64,000 bases of DNA from Bacteroidia bacterium (GTDB taxonomy: Bacteria; Bacteroidota; Bacteroidia; Cytophagales; Cyclobacteriaceae): contig JAUIAO010000011.1 in assembly GCA_030425425.1 (NCBI GenBank), positions 1-64,000 of the forward strand. The letters are read 5' to 3'. How positions within the stretch are numbered: the stretch's first letter is position 1; every line of letters starts with the position of its first letter. A program made the translations under genes and the position numbers. The notes beneath the pieces were generated by a model. The model had not been told where the DNA came from. It ran no database searches and saw only the letters and a program-made list of their open reading frames with translations. Positions 38,001-45,256 of this stretch are shown piece after piece.

Positions 38001-38864
38001 ATATGGGCCGATCGTAACGCCAGTCCGGCTGATTTTAATTATTGGGCTTCTTCCTATCAATTACATGGTAGTCCTTTTGAGGTAGAATTGAATGATGTAG
38101 AAAATCTGGATAATGCTGAACTAGAAGACCTTAGGATTAACGAAATACACTATCACCCGTCAGACGATGAAGATGGAATCGTAGATGCTGATGAATATGA
38201 GTTCATGGAGTTGGTGAATATCGGGTCAGAGGTAATCAATTTGTCTGGACTGGTCATAGATTCGGCCATCAGTTTCACTTTTCCTCTTGATACTTATTTA
38301 GAACCAGGATCATTTTATGTAATAGCCGCCAATCGTGAGCATTTTTTCAATCGATATCAACTAGAAGCCAGCGCTGAATACGACAGGAAACTTTCCAACG
38401 GTGGCGAAAGATTGGTTTTCCATCGGTTAGGGGAAGTGATCTTAGATATGACTTACAGTGACAAAGCACCTTGGCCAGAAGAAGCTGATGGTGAGGGTTA
38501 TAGTCTGGTCTGGAATGGAGTGAATGAAAATCCTGGGGAATATCAGTATTGGCAAAAATCAGAAGTATTTGGCGGATCACCTTTTGCACATGATAGCTTA
38601 GTGACCAGTTTGCATGAAATACAAAACCCTGAGTTGGTAATTTTCCCAAATCCTGCGAATAAATATATTCAAGTGATCTACGAAGGTAGAAGAGCAGTAG
38701 GTAATTATTCCATTCATGACCTTTCCGGAAAGAAATTTGATGTGCCGATAATTAGGAATGAAGAGGATTTACAACTGGATATTTCTTCTTTGGAACCAGG
38801 CGTTTATCTCATCACTGTAATCGAAAATCACAGACAGATTACTAGTTCATTTATCGTTCAGTGA
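35013..38864 (+). CDS. CotH-kinase family T9SS protein with two lamin-tail domains
   Basis: A 1283-residue secreted protein. ATG 35013 gives the signal peptide (MIWYCILIFILSKAHSQ); the frame extends further upstream through the terminator. Order: a beta-sandwich (22-190, with WQSDSYNDDDWQNGSSPFWY), a CHB_HEX_C/Fn3-like domain (about 200-300, YTLDGSNPTSSS), a CotH kinase-like domain (about 330-740, with GLRIRGGYSRNGSNPKHAFR and FRGEYGDSKLNYPLF), a second Fn3-like domain (about 775-865, YYTMDGTDPRSVDG), two lamin-tail domains (about 865-1010 and 1035-1180, each with EF.E.VN and Y.. (D/S)D.PWP), and a type A sorting domain (VIFPNPANKYIQV). CotH proteins are atypical protein kinases in spores, and the role of secreted Bacteroidota versions is unknown. 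Confidence 0.88.
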   Translation: MKNGLRGMIWYCILIFILSKAHSQSIINFGSSYKFLKGSSDLSIDNWQSDSYNDDDWQNGSSPFWYGDGANGTLLDDMRNNYTTLFLRGRFDFTPNENIESFNLSTDFDDGFVIWINGARVLERNAPSELSKASTATNLRESGSIETISFGPEELNLKQGGNIIAIQCLNQSLTSSDLFFDVQIIAERKPVNLSDSLAVSYSHDAGFFDQPFQMTMTPPEGYSFVYTLDGSNPTSSSTAIASNNATTITINPTSTANRGATAGYIVKTSVKDQENNYSFPVSKTYLFVNQVKNQSSLASPWPQETNINGQRIDLDVESEIANHEQYKDSLVIALKAIPSISITTDNKNLFDPATGIFVNAQGHGPEWERDCSLELLNPDGSEGFSVNAGLRIRGGYSRNGSNPKHAFRLFFRGEYGDSKLNYPLFGDEGVDEFDKIDFRTSQNYSWAYDGEENARNTFLRDVFSRDMQREMGNPYSRSRYYHLYLNGAYWGLFMTQERAEARFAESYFGGDKDDYDVVKVTTDVWPYRVEATDGNLDSWSSIYDLTLNGNWSDQQYFYLIGRDANGQKLENGRVWVDIDNLIDYMLVIFYTGNCDAPVSSFSRDMPNNFYAIFNRNNPNEGYQFMAHDSEHSLMYESVYACSGIHENRVALSMNIINGLYGFHPQWLHDKLKGSAAYRQRFADRTDLFFGKHGKLKEDDLLALFNKRAEEIDEAIIANSLRWGGSQTYPPRTKETWLSEVNKTREQFFPFRSEIVLNQLVRAGLYSEIGTPEVLINDTITSLSKIKIQEPQTIILKNDGGGVLYYTMDGTDPRSVDGTPSEFAISSSVAVELEIDQSTILKIRTEVVKDWSPIREFSIKDLREDLGNIKITELHYHPEDELVGNDTINGKEFEFIEFINNGTTSLDLSGVHLDSAIFYEFPEQTILQPNEIYVIASSISHFWKRYGLEPNGQFDGSLSNSGEQLIMVDSEGNELLNFYYSDDEPWPTNADGDGYSLIWADRNASPADFNYWASSYQLHGSPFEVELNDVENLDNAELEDLRINEIHYHPSDDEDGIVDADEYEFMELVNIGSEVINLSGLVIDSAISFTFPLDTYLEPGSFYVIAANREHFFNRYQLEASAEYDRKLSNGGERLVFHRLGEVILDMTYSDKAPWPEEADGEGYSLVWNGVNENPGEYQYWQKSEVFGGSPFAHDSLVTSLHEIQNPELVIFPNPANKYIQVIYEGRRAVGNYSIHDLSGKKFDVPIIRNEEDLQLDISSLEPGVYLITVIENHRQITSSFIVQ

Positions 38865-38956
38865 CACAGCCAGTTTAAATGTGAATACATTTTCTTGACA
38901 TTTTAATCATTATCTCACATAAAATGGATTAGCTTTCAGTTTTCAAGATATAACTG

Positions 38957-39661
38957 ATGACTAGAGTTGGATTATTTTTTGGACTAATGTTATTAATTCA
39001 CCTTCAATCAATTGCGCAAGAAGTAGGTTTGGGATTTGGGGTAGTGACGGAATATGCCTTTGAAGAAAACACTTTTCCTGATGACACTAGAATTCGAACA
39101 TATGTGGAGACGGAGGAATTTGAACGATTTCTTAGGCCATCGATAGGTTATTATAGCTTTATTCGTTCACGAGAATTGTTTCATTTGGAGACAGGAAGGT
39201 TCGGTGGTTATTATAGTAATTATCTAGTAGTAGATAGTTCGAACAATCAATATAAGCCACTTTCAGGTCAAGAAATTATGGATTTCAAAATCTCCTTCAG
39301 GGCTGGTTATGGGATTATCGTAAAGGAAAAAGATCGAGTCTCTACTTACCTAAGTCTATGTGTTCAACCTAAATATCAGAGAAGGGTTCATGAACCAAAA
39401 ATTACCGGATTTAAAACTGCTGAAACTGAGTTAGGAGTCGATTTTGAAATTCAGACGAATACATTTATTCAATTAAATGACCATGTAAGATTGAATATTG
39501 CACTTCCTATTAAAATCTGGAATTATAGTTTGATTTGGAATCGTATTGATAATCCGGCAATTCCAATACATCAGCAGAGAACTTCTGATATTGATAAAAG
39601 GTTTTTCCCTTTAGGAATAGAATTAAAAATGGGTCTGGTGTATATGTTTTCGAAAGATTGA
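38957..39661 (+). CDS. Hypothetical exported protein, possible outer-membrane beta-barrel
   Basis: This 234-residue protein has a signal peptide (LFFGLMLLIHLQSIAQ) followed by alternating beta-strand-like segments (EVGLGFGVVTEYAF, IMDFKISFRAGYGII, STYLSLCVQPKY, ELGVDFEIQTNTFIQL) and ends in GIELKMGLVYMFSKD. This looks like a small outer-membrane barrel, but I recognise no family. It is not obviously linked to the CotH gene 92 bp upstream or the DUF1801 gene downstream. Confidence 0.7.
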   Translation: MTRVGLFFGLMLLIHLQSIAQEVGLGFGVVTEYAFEENTFPDDTRIRTYVETEEFERFLRPSIGYYSFIRSRELFHLETGRFGGYYSNYLVVDSSNNQYKPLSGQEIMDFKISFRAGYGIIVKEKDRVSTYLSLCVQPKYQRRVHEPKITGFKTAETELGVDFEIQTNTFIQLNDHVRLNIALPIKIWNYSLIWNRIDNPAIPIHQQRTSDIDKRFFPLGIELKMGLVYMFSKD

Positions 39662-39676
39662 TAATTACCTCATAAA

Positions 39677-39716
39677 CCCAATATCCGAATAACCTAATTC
39701 CCAAACACCCAACCCC
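39677..39716. repeat. Five degenerate octamers of the CCCAATAA type abutting a start codon
   Basis: The 40 bp directly before the ATG at 39717 divide exactly into CCCAATAT, CCGAATAA, CCTAATTC, CCAAACAC and CCAACCCC. They look like a decayed version of the perfect CCCAATAA array at 56991-57038. Confidence 0.6.
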
Positions 39717-40085
39717 ATGCTTCCAAAACTCGAACAATTCTATCTTTCCAAAACAGAACCTCAGAAAGGTTGTTTGATGGCCCTCAGAGATTTGATTTTA
39801 AAATCTGATGAATTGGTAGAGGAAACCATTAAGTACGGAATGCCTTGCTTCACCTACCCGGGGAAAATGTTTTGTTATCTCTGGACCGATAAAAAGACCA
39901 ACGAACCATATATACTCTTCGTAGAAGGAAAGCTACTAAACCACCCAATGTTAGAAACTGGAGATCGTGCCAGAATGAAAATTTTCAAGGTGCGCTCTAA
40001 TGAAGATTTACCTGTAGATCAGATCAACGAAGTACTGCAATCGGCACTGGATCTTTATCGAAACGGAATTGTGAAAGTGAAATAG
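39717..40085 (+). CDS. DUF1801 (YdhG/YdeI-like) domain protein
   Basis: A 122-residue cytoplasmic protein. The family pattern is visible as LRDLILKSDELVEETIKYGMP followed by FTYPGKMFCYLW and LFVEGKLLNHP. DUF1801 proteins have a small iron-chaperone/frataxin-like fold of uncertain function. No signal peptide. The start ATG is fixed by the octamer repeats immediately before it. It seems unrelated to the secreted proteins on both sides. Confidence 0.85.
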   Translation: MLPKLEQFYLSKTEPQKGCLMALRDLILKSDELVEETIKYGMPCFTYPGKMFCYLWTDKKTNEPYILFVEGKLLNHPMLETGDRARMKIFKVRSNEDLPVDQINEVLQSALDLYRNGIVKVK

Positions 40086-40125
40086 AAATCGTATTTCACA
40101 GTAAATCAGTCAATTAACTCTTAAT

Positions 40126-40143
40126 ATACCGAGCACTCGGTAT
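40126..40143. promoter_or_regulatory. Perfect 18-bp palindrome ATACCGAGCACTCGGTAT
   Basis: Arms ATACCGAG and CTCGGTAT are separated by CA. It lies 66 bp upstream of the T9SS gene at 40209 and about 40 bp after the DUF1801 stop, with no T tract, so a terminator is unlikely. The size and symmetry suit a dimeric regulator such as a TetR-family repressor (inference). No such regulator gene is in the window. Confidence 0.55.
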
Positions 40144-40208
40144 CAGATTACCCAATGACTGGTATGTTTTTGAGAGAGCGGAATCATCAACTTTGAAATA
40201 AAAACGCG

Positions 40209-43200
40209 ATGCTCCAACTAACAAAAACCTCTCTTCTCGCTCTATTATTACTCCTGGCTGGAGTAGTATGGGCACAATCCGATATAGAAGTATCGGGCAG
40301 CAATTTCCCTGCAAATGGTACTTACACCCCAAATGGCACTGTAAACGGAAAGCCATACTATGAAGGTCCGGTAGTCACTTATCAGTATGCCATTCAGTGG
40401 GATGACGCCAGTCAGTCCTGGGTGCTTTGGGCCGATTATTTAGGGATTATCCAGTTGTCTTATTTCTCCGCTGCAGTAGACACTCCCGAACCACCTGCAG
40501 CAGGCTGGGTAGCTGGTGGGCCTATAGGAACCAACTTTGCTAGCTACACAGTGCCTGCCTTCACAGGTGGAGTATATACTGTGGTAGACAATGATCCTCC
40601 TACCATAGTTGCCCTAAGTCCTGCCAATGATGCTACTGACGTAGATCCAACCATGACATTTAGTGTGGAATTCAGCGAAAGCATCAAAAAAGGAACAGGA
40701 AATATCAATGTCTACAAGTCTAATGGAGAACTTTTAGAGGCAATTGATGTCACAAAATCCTCAAACTCAATTACCATTTCTGGTAAAACACTTACGTTTA
40801 AAGTGGGTGGATTTAGCTCAAATGAAACGCATTATATCCTCATTGAAAATGGTGCTATTCTCGATGCCTATGACAATGCATTCGAGCTCAGTGATCCTAC
40901 GGTTTGGGAATTCACTTTCCAGGAAGTAACTGTTACCGTCACAGGAGCAGGTAATCCGAACTTTGATGGTGTATATACGGCTTCCGGATCGGACAATGGT
41001 CATGTAGTTTATTACAATGGAGATTATAGAATCTATTATGAACGACATAAACTAGCCTGGGCAATCGAAAACACCAGAGACTCTACTGAAGGAGTGTATC
41101 TATCAGCTACCGTTTCGGACATTACAGCACAGCAGCCTCATGACGTGGGCTACGAGCCCATGCCTGTGATGCAGTCGAAGAAATTGCCGGCAATTGCACC
41201 CGGCCCTGAGTTGTCGGGGTTTGTAGAAGCACAAGATTTAAAAGTCAGACTCACTCATCCTGCGGATGATTCTGATTACTTTCCTACGGATGGAGTGTTG
41301 GAGTTTCGGTTCAATAAAAACATCCAGAAAGGTTCGGGAAATATCTATATCAATCTGGATTACACCACCACCAGAGCGGAGACTATTGATGTTGCTGGTT
41401 CCAATGTTGTCATTGATGGAAAGTCCATATTTATAGATCCTGTAAATGATTTTACTGACTATCAGCGATACAATGTCACATTTGACAATGGTGTGATCGA
41501 AGATGCAGATGGAAATGCATGGGCCGGAATAGCCACCTGGGCAGCTGGCGGAATAGATTTTAGAGCAAGAACTCTGGATGTAATAGTAGAAGGTGCAGGA
41601 ATGCGCGAGTTTAATCTTGGATTGGAAAAAACGGCTAATCAAGGATATTCAGGATATAGTGTTTATCTATATAAGGATAATAACATCAATCAGTGGATCA
41701 TGTACATTACCTACCAGAGCAGTGCATTCTTATTCACTTATGTGAACTATAGCAATACCACCAACCCTCCAGCTACCGGATGGGTGTCTGCAGCGACTAC
41801 CGCTCTGGTACAACCTACTTTGCCCGCCCCAAATCCCGCCCCTACTTTGAGAGGAGCAGTTTCCACCTACGAGAGTCCTGCAGACGTGATTTGGGATGGT
41901 ACAGATTGGAGTAATGTCACTGGCCCCTCAGAAACTGATGTGGTTCAATTGACGGAAAGTCTGACCATTACAGAAGATATGACACTAAATACTGTTTATA
42001 TCGATCCGTCTGCTGATCTGGTTGTGAGTGGTGGTGCAACATTGACCATTAATGGTACAGTATATGCCAATGGCGACTTAACCATAGAATCTGGATCTTC
42101 TTTGATCACAGGACCGAATACAGTTTTCAACGGTAAAGTTCTCGCCAAGCGAAATACGAGATATGCAGACGCACGATATTCTTTCACTGGCTCACCAATG
42201 ATGGAAAGCAACTTGATTGCTGGCTATCATCTGGGAGATTACGTGTATAGCTATGATGAGACTGTAGCTTTCGGAACTGATGGTTTGGACAGGTGGGAAG
42301 ATGCGAAGGCCTCAATCTTGAAGCCAGGCAATGGTTATGCTCAGGCAGGTGTCCAGGAGGTGTTATTTTACGGTCTTCCGAATACGACTGATGTTACTGT
42401 GACAGGCACTTACACAGAAGATACAGAAGATGCCAATGAGGGATGGAATCTGGTTGCAAATCCGTTCCTTGCTGCTTTGGATGTAGAATCATTTTTGTTG
42501 GATAATACCAATACAACCGGAGCACTATATATCTGGGATGATAACGGCTCCAATCTCGGACGTGGTTCAAATAGTGATTACATAGTTGTCAATGCATCCG
42601 GAGCAACTTCTAATAGTTCAGCCGGGAACTCTACCAGATTCAATGATCATATTGGAAGTATGCAAGGGTTCTTTGTTCAGCTGTCTGATGAAACTAATAC
42701 AGATATCGTTTTCGAGACTGATCAGCGAGTATTGGGCAATAATACAGACGATCATTATTTCAGATCAGCTACTGAGTTGAGAGGAAGATTAAGAATAAAC
42801 CTGACGAATCAGGATGGACTTTTTAAGCAAACACTCGTCGCCTGGAATGATGCTGTGAGTGATGATCAGATCAACCAAATGTATGACGCTCGTGTATTTA
42901 ATTCCAATGCTGAATATTCAGTTTTCACTTACAAATTGGGACAGCCGCTGGCTATTCAGACTATTTCGATGAATAAGGAAAGCGTTGAAGTAGGTATGAA
43001 TATAGCCTCTGAGGGTGTTTATGAATTGTCTCTGGAAAACTCGGAATATGCTGGTGGTGTGATTTTAATTGATAGGCTCAATGGGCAGAAAGTTGATTTG
43101 ACCATGGGTAACTATGAATTTACGTCAGGATCGGGCATGATTGATAATCGGTTCGAACTAAGGTTCATCCAGAGCATACTTGCAGTTGATCAATCTGTTC

Positions 43201-43403
43201 AAAATGACCGGATTTTTGTAGCTGGCGATATCCTCCATGTGATACCGGTGAAGCCTACAACTTATCGGCTTTATGATCTTTCAGGGCAATTGATGAGTGT
43301 AGTATCAATAGAATCTCATTCAAAAATTGATTTAGCGGGATATCAGAGAGGGTTGTATTTGATCTCTGATGGGCATTCCACTACTAAGTTTATCATCGAC
43401 TAA
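40209..43403 (+). CDS. Large T9SS-secreted protein with Ig-like (Big_5) domains, paired with a PID-CTERM microprotein
   Basis: A 1064-residue protein with a signal peptide (LLALLLLLAGVVWAQ). It contains three copies of a small domain of the type GSNFPANGTYTPNGTVNGKP (about 18-115, 240-330, 455-545) interleaved with two Big_5-like Ig domains (about 125-238 and 340-450, PANDATDVDPTMTFSVEFSE). A C-terminal module (about 560-985: laddered beta strands, then KRNTRYADARYSFTGSPM and EGWNLVANPFLAALD) is shared with the protein at 1733. The type A sorting domain ends in STTKFIID. No catalytic site is seen; adhesion or surface binding is inferred. A PID-CTERM gene starts 11 bp downstream. Confidence 0.85.
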   Translation: MLQLTKTSLLALLLLLAGVVWAQSDIEVSGSNFPANGTYTPNGTVNGKPYYEGPVVTYQYAIQWDDASQSWVLWADYLGIIQLSYFSAAVDTPEPPAAGWVAGGPIGTNFASYTVPAFTGGVYTVVDNDPPTIVALSPANDATDVDPTMTFSVEFSESIKKGTGNINVYKSNGELLEAIDVTKSSNSITISGKTLTFKVGGFSSNETHYILIENGAILDAYDNAFELSDPTVWEFTFQEVTVTVTGAGNPNFDGVYTASGSDNGHVVYYNGDYRIYYERHKLAWAIENTRDSTEGVYLSATVSDITAQQPHDVGYEPMPVMQSKKLPAIAPGPELSGFVEAQDLKVRLTHPADDSDYFPTDGVLEFRFNKNIQKGSGNIYINLDYTTTRAETIDVAGSNVVIDGKSIFIDPVNDFTDYQRYNVTFDNGVIEDADGNAWAGIATWAAGGIDFRARTLDVIVEGAGMREFNLGLEKTANQGYSGYSVYLYKDNNINQWIMYITYQSSAFLFTYVNYSNTTNPPATGWVSAATTALVQPTLPAPNPAPTLRGAVSTYESPADVIWDGTDWSNVTGPSETDVVQLTESLTITEDMTLNTVYIDPSADLVVSGGATLTINGTVYANGDLTIESGSSLITGPNTVFNGKVLAKRNTRYADARYSFTGSPMMESNLIAGYHLGDYVYSYDETVAFGTDGLDRWEDAKASILKPGNGYAQAGVQEVLFYGLPNTTDVTVTGTYTEDTEDANEGWNLVANPFLAALDVESFLLDNTNTTGALYIWDDNGSNLGRGSNSDYIVVNASGATSNSSAGNSTRFNDHIGSMQGFFVQLSDETNTDIVFETDQRVLGNNTDDHYFRSATELRGRLRINLTNQDGLFKQTLVAWNDAVSDDQINQMYDARVFNSNAEYSVFTYKLGQPLAIQTISMNKESVEVGMNIASEGVYELSLENSEYAGGVILIDRLNGQKVDLTMGNYEFTSGSGMIDNRFELRFIQSILAVDQSVQNDRIFVAGDILHVIPVKPTTYRLYDLSGQLMSVVSIESHSKIDLAGYQRGLYLISDGHSTTKFIID

Positions 43404-43414
43404 AAAAGACTAAA

Positions 43415-43582
43415 ATGAAAAATTCAAAGAAAATATTCGCGTATATCACATTGCTTCTGATAGTTGGACCTGTTTTGGCTCAGGGAGCACCACCAGCCAC
43501 ACCTATTGATGGAGGTCTTAGTTTATTGTTAGTTGCCGGAGGAGCATATGGCATTAGAGCAATACATAAGAAAATGAAATGA
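43415..43582 (+). CDS. PID-CTERM microprotein (55 aa), second copy
   Basis: ATG 43415, TGA 43580-43582. Signal peptide (KKIFAYITLLLIVGPVLA|Q), then GAPPATPIDGG, hydrophobic LSLLLVAGGAYG and a basic tail IRAIHKKMK. Over the 24-residue core from QGAPP to GAYG it differs from the copy at 6287 by one residue (Val for Ile), whereas 15 of the 23 identical positions use a different codon. This shows selection on the peptide rather than recent copying of DNA. It lies 11 bp after a T9SS giant and ends 13 bp from the convergent histidine kinase stop, with no clear terminator. Confidence 0.85.
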   Translation: MKNSKKIFAYITLLLIVGPVLAQGAPPATPIDGGLSLLLVAGGAYGIRAIHKKMK

Positions 43583-43595
43583 TTAGGTAGCTGGA

Positions 43596-45053
43596 TTAGA
43601 CAGTGGGAAACTGAATGATGAATGTAGTTCCTTCACCGGGAGCGCTTTCGCAGATCAGTTTCCCATCATTCATTTCTACAAAATCCTTGGTAATCAACAA
43701 ACCAAATCCTGTTCCTTTCTCACCTTTGGTACCCACTTGCAAACTTGGAGTACCCGTTTTGATCATTTCCTTGTACCAGTCAGGGTTCATGCCCATTCCA
43801 TGATCACAAACGCAGATTTCGTCATAAAGTCCGTTTTGTTTTGTTCTGAATTCAATTTCACCATTTACCTCAGAGAATTTTATGGCATTGCTGAGCAGGT
43901 TTCTGATGATGACCATGAACATATTTCGGTCTATCAGCAATTCGTTCACCTCCAATGATTGGATAATTGTGAGGTTCTTTTCTTGAATTTTCTGCTTTAA
44001 TTCACCATCAACTTCATGGATAATTTCTGAAATATTGCAGATTTCCTTGTTTACTTGAATTTCCTCTAGTTGCTTGTATGACCATTTCAGCAACTGATCC
44101 ATTGCCTCCAGACTTTTGCTAATTCCTGATTTGATGGAGTCAGTAAGCGTTACTCTACTTTGCTCATCCAGCAGCCTTTCTTCTATAAGATGCATCAGTC
44201 CAGCGAGTTGATTCATTGGATTTCTCAGATCATGCGCAATAAGCAGGAAAAGCTTGGTTTTTAGTTTGTTGTTTGCAACCAAATTTTTTTTTTGCTGCTC
44301 CAGAACTTCATTTGCGGCAAGCAGGGATTTGGTTTTAGCCGCTACTTCTTTTTCCAGTCCTCGATTGATCTCTTGCTGAAGTTGAAGCTTTTCTTTTTCA
44401 GCGTTTCGCAATTTGTAACCAACGAAAAAGGAAAATAGAATGAGTTGAAGAGCCGTTGTACCATTGATGACATAAAGATTAATCCAGACTGGCATGTCCG
44501 GGTTCTGTTGTTTCAGATACCAGGTAAGGATATAAATGAAGGCAGCAAATAATAAAATACCATTGATATACAGATAGATACGTGCAGTTGATTCCTTTCT
44601 ATACAATGCAGCACTCACAATCATCTGAAAGACTACAGCAAAAAGCGCCAGAGCCGCAGCAAACAAGCTTATAAAATGTGAAACCTGCTGATTGCTCAAG
44701 AAAAGGATATTGAGAGATTGAAAGGAAATAATGCCTAGGGCAATCCATTTAAGAATGTGGAAGGTTTTGTTCGTTTTTGGATAATTGACCGAGTTGATTT
44801 TGATAAATGCTTTTGTAAACAGCATCAATCCTAATATGGAGACCATCGCCGATATGACAGACAGCATTTTGAATACCGGAATGTACTGATCTCCGAAGAT
44901 GTGGTAGGAACTATGAATGGCGAGACCAAATGTGAGGATCGTATAATACGCGAAAATCTTATTTCTCAGTACCCAGGAAAGTAACGCATGGTACAACCCA
45001 AATACCAGGTAAATGCTCGAGAAAATAAGCGAGTTGATTAATGAATGATCCAT
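43596..45053 (-). CDS. Orphan sensor histidine kinase with 7 transmembrane segments
   Basis: A 485-residue membrane kinase. Seven hydrophobic segments fill residues 5-215 (7TM-DISM-like, without a large extracellular domain), followed by a coiled coil (NAEKEKLQLQQEINRGLEKE, about 220-265). The H box is LLIAHDLRNPMNQLAGL with the phospho-accepting His; the N box is IIRNLLSNAIKFS; G boxes are VCDHGMGMN and GEKGTGFGLLI. It is a complete HisKA/HATPase_c kinase. No response regulator adjoins it, so its partner is elsewhere. It runs convergently towards the PID-CTERM gene. Confidence 0.93.
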   Translation of the reverse strand: MDHSLINSLIFSSIYLVFGLYHALLSWVLRNKIFAYYTILTFGLAIHSSYHIFGDQYIPVFKMLSVISAMVSILGLMLFTKAFIKINSVNYPKTNKTFHILKWIALGIISFQSLNILFLSNQQVSHFISLFAAALALFAVVFQMIVSAALYRKESTARIYLYINGILLFAAFIYILTWYLKQQNPDMPVWINLYVINGTTALQLILFSFFVGYKLRNAEKEKLQLQQEINRGLEKEVAAKTKSLLAANEVLEQQKKNLVANNKLKTKLFLLIAHDLRNPMNQLAGLMHLIEERLLDEQSRVTLTDSIKSGISKSLEAMDQLLKWSYKQLEEIQVNKEICNISEIIHEVDGELKQKIQEKNLTIIQSLEVNELLIDRNMFMVIIRNLLSNAIKFSEVNGEIEFRTKQNGLYDEICVCDHGMGMNPDWYKEMIKTGTPSLQVGTKGEKGTGFGLLITKDFVEMNDGKLICESAPGEGTTFIIQFPTV

Positions 45054-45194
45054 TGATTGCCCGGATATTAACTTTCCATTATAAGGTAATTGGGACAGTT
45101 CCTAAAGACTGATTCGATTAATCACGGTTATTACACTTTCAAATTGATGGTTTTGCCAGATAAACGACAAATCATCATTTATCTCTTGTTTCAA

Positions 45195-45239
45195 TCAAAA
45201 AACAACCCGCATTAGTGCAAAAGCCTAAAGCGGGTTGTT
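45195..45239 (-). terminator. Terminator of the VWA-protein gene
   Basis: A 10-bp perfect stem (AACAACCCGC 45201-45210 with GCGGGTTGTT 45230-45239) is followed on the minus strand by a T run. It ends about 18 bp beyond the VWA gene stop. Confidence 0.85.
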
Positions 45240-45256
45240 CTCGTACTATGATTTAA

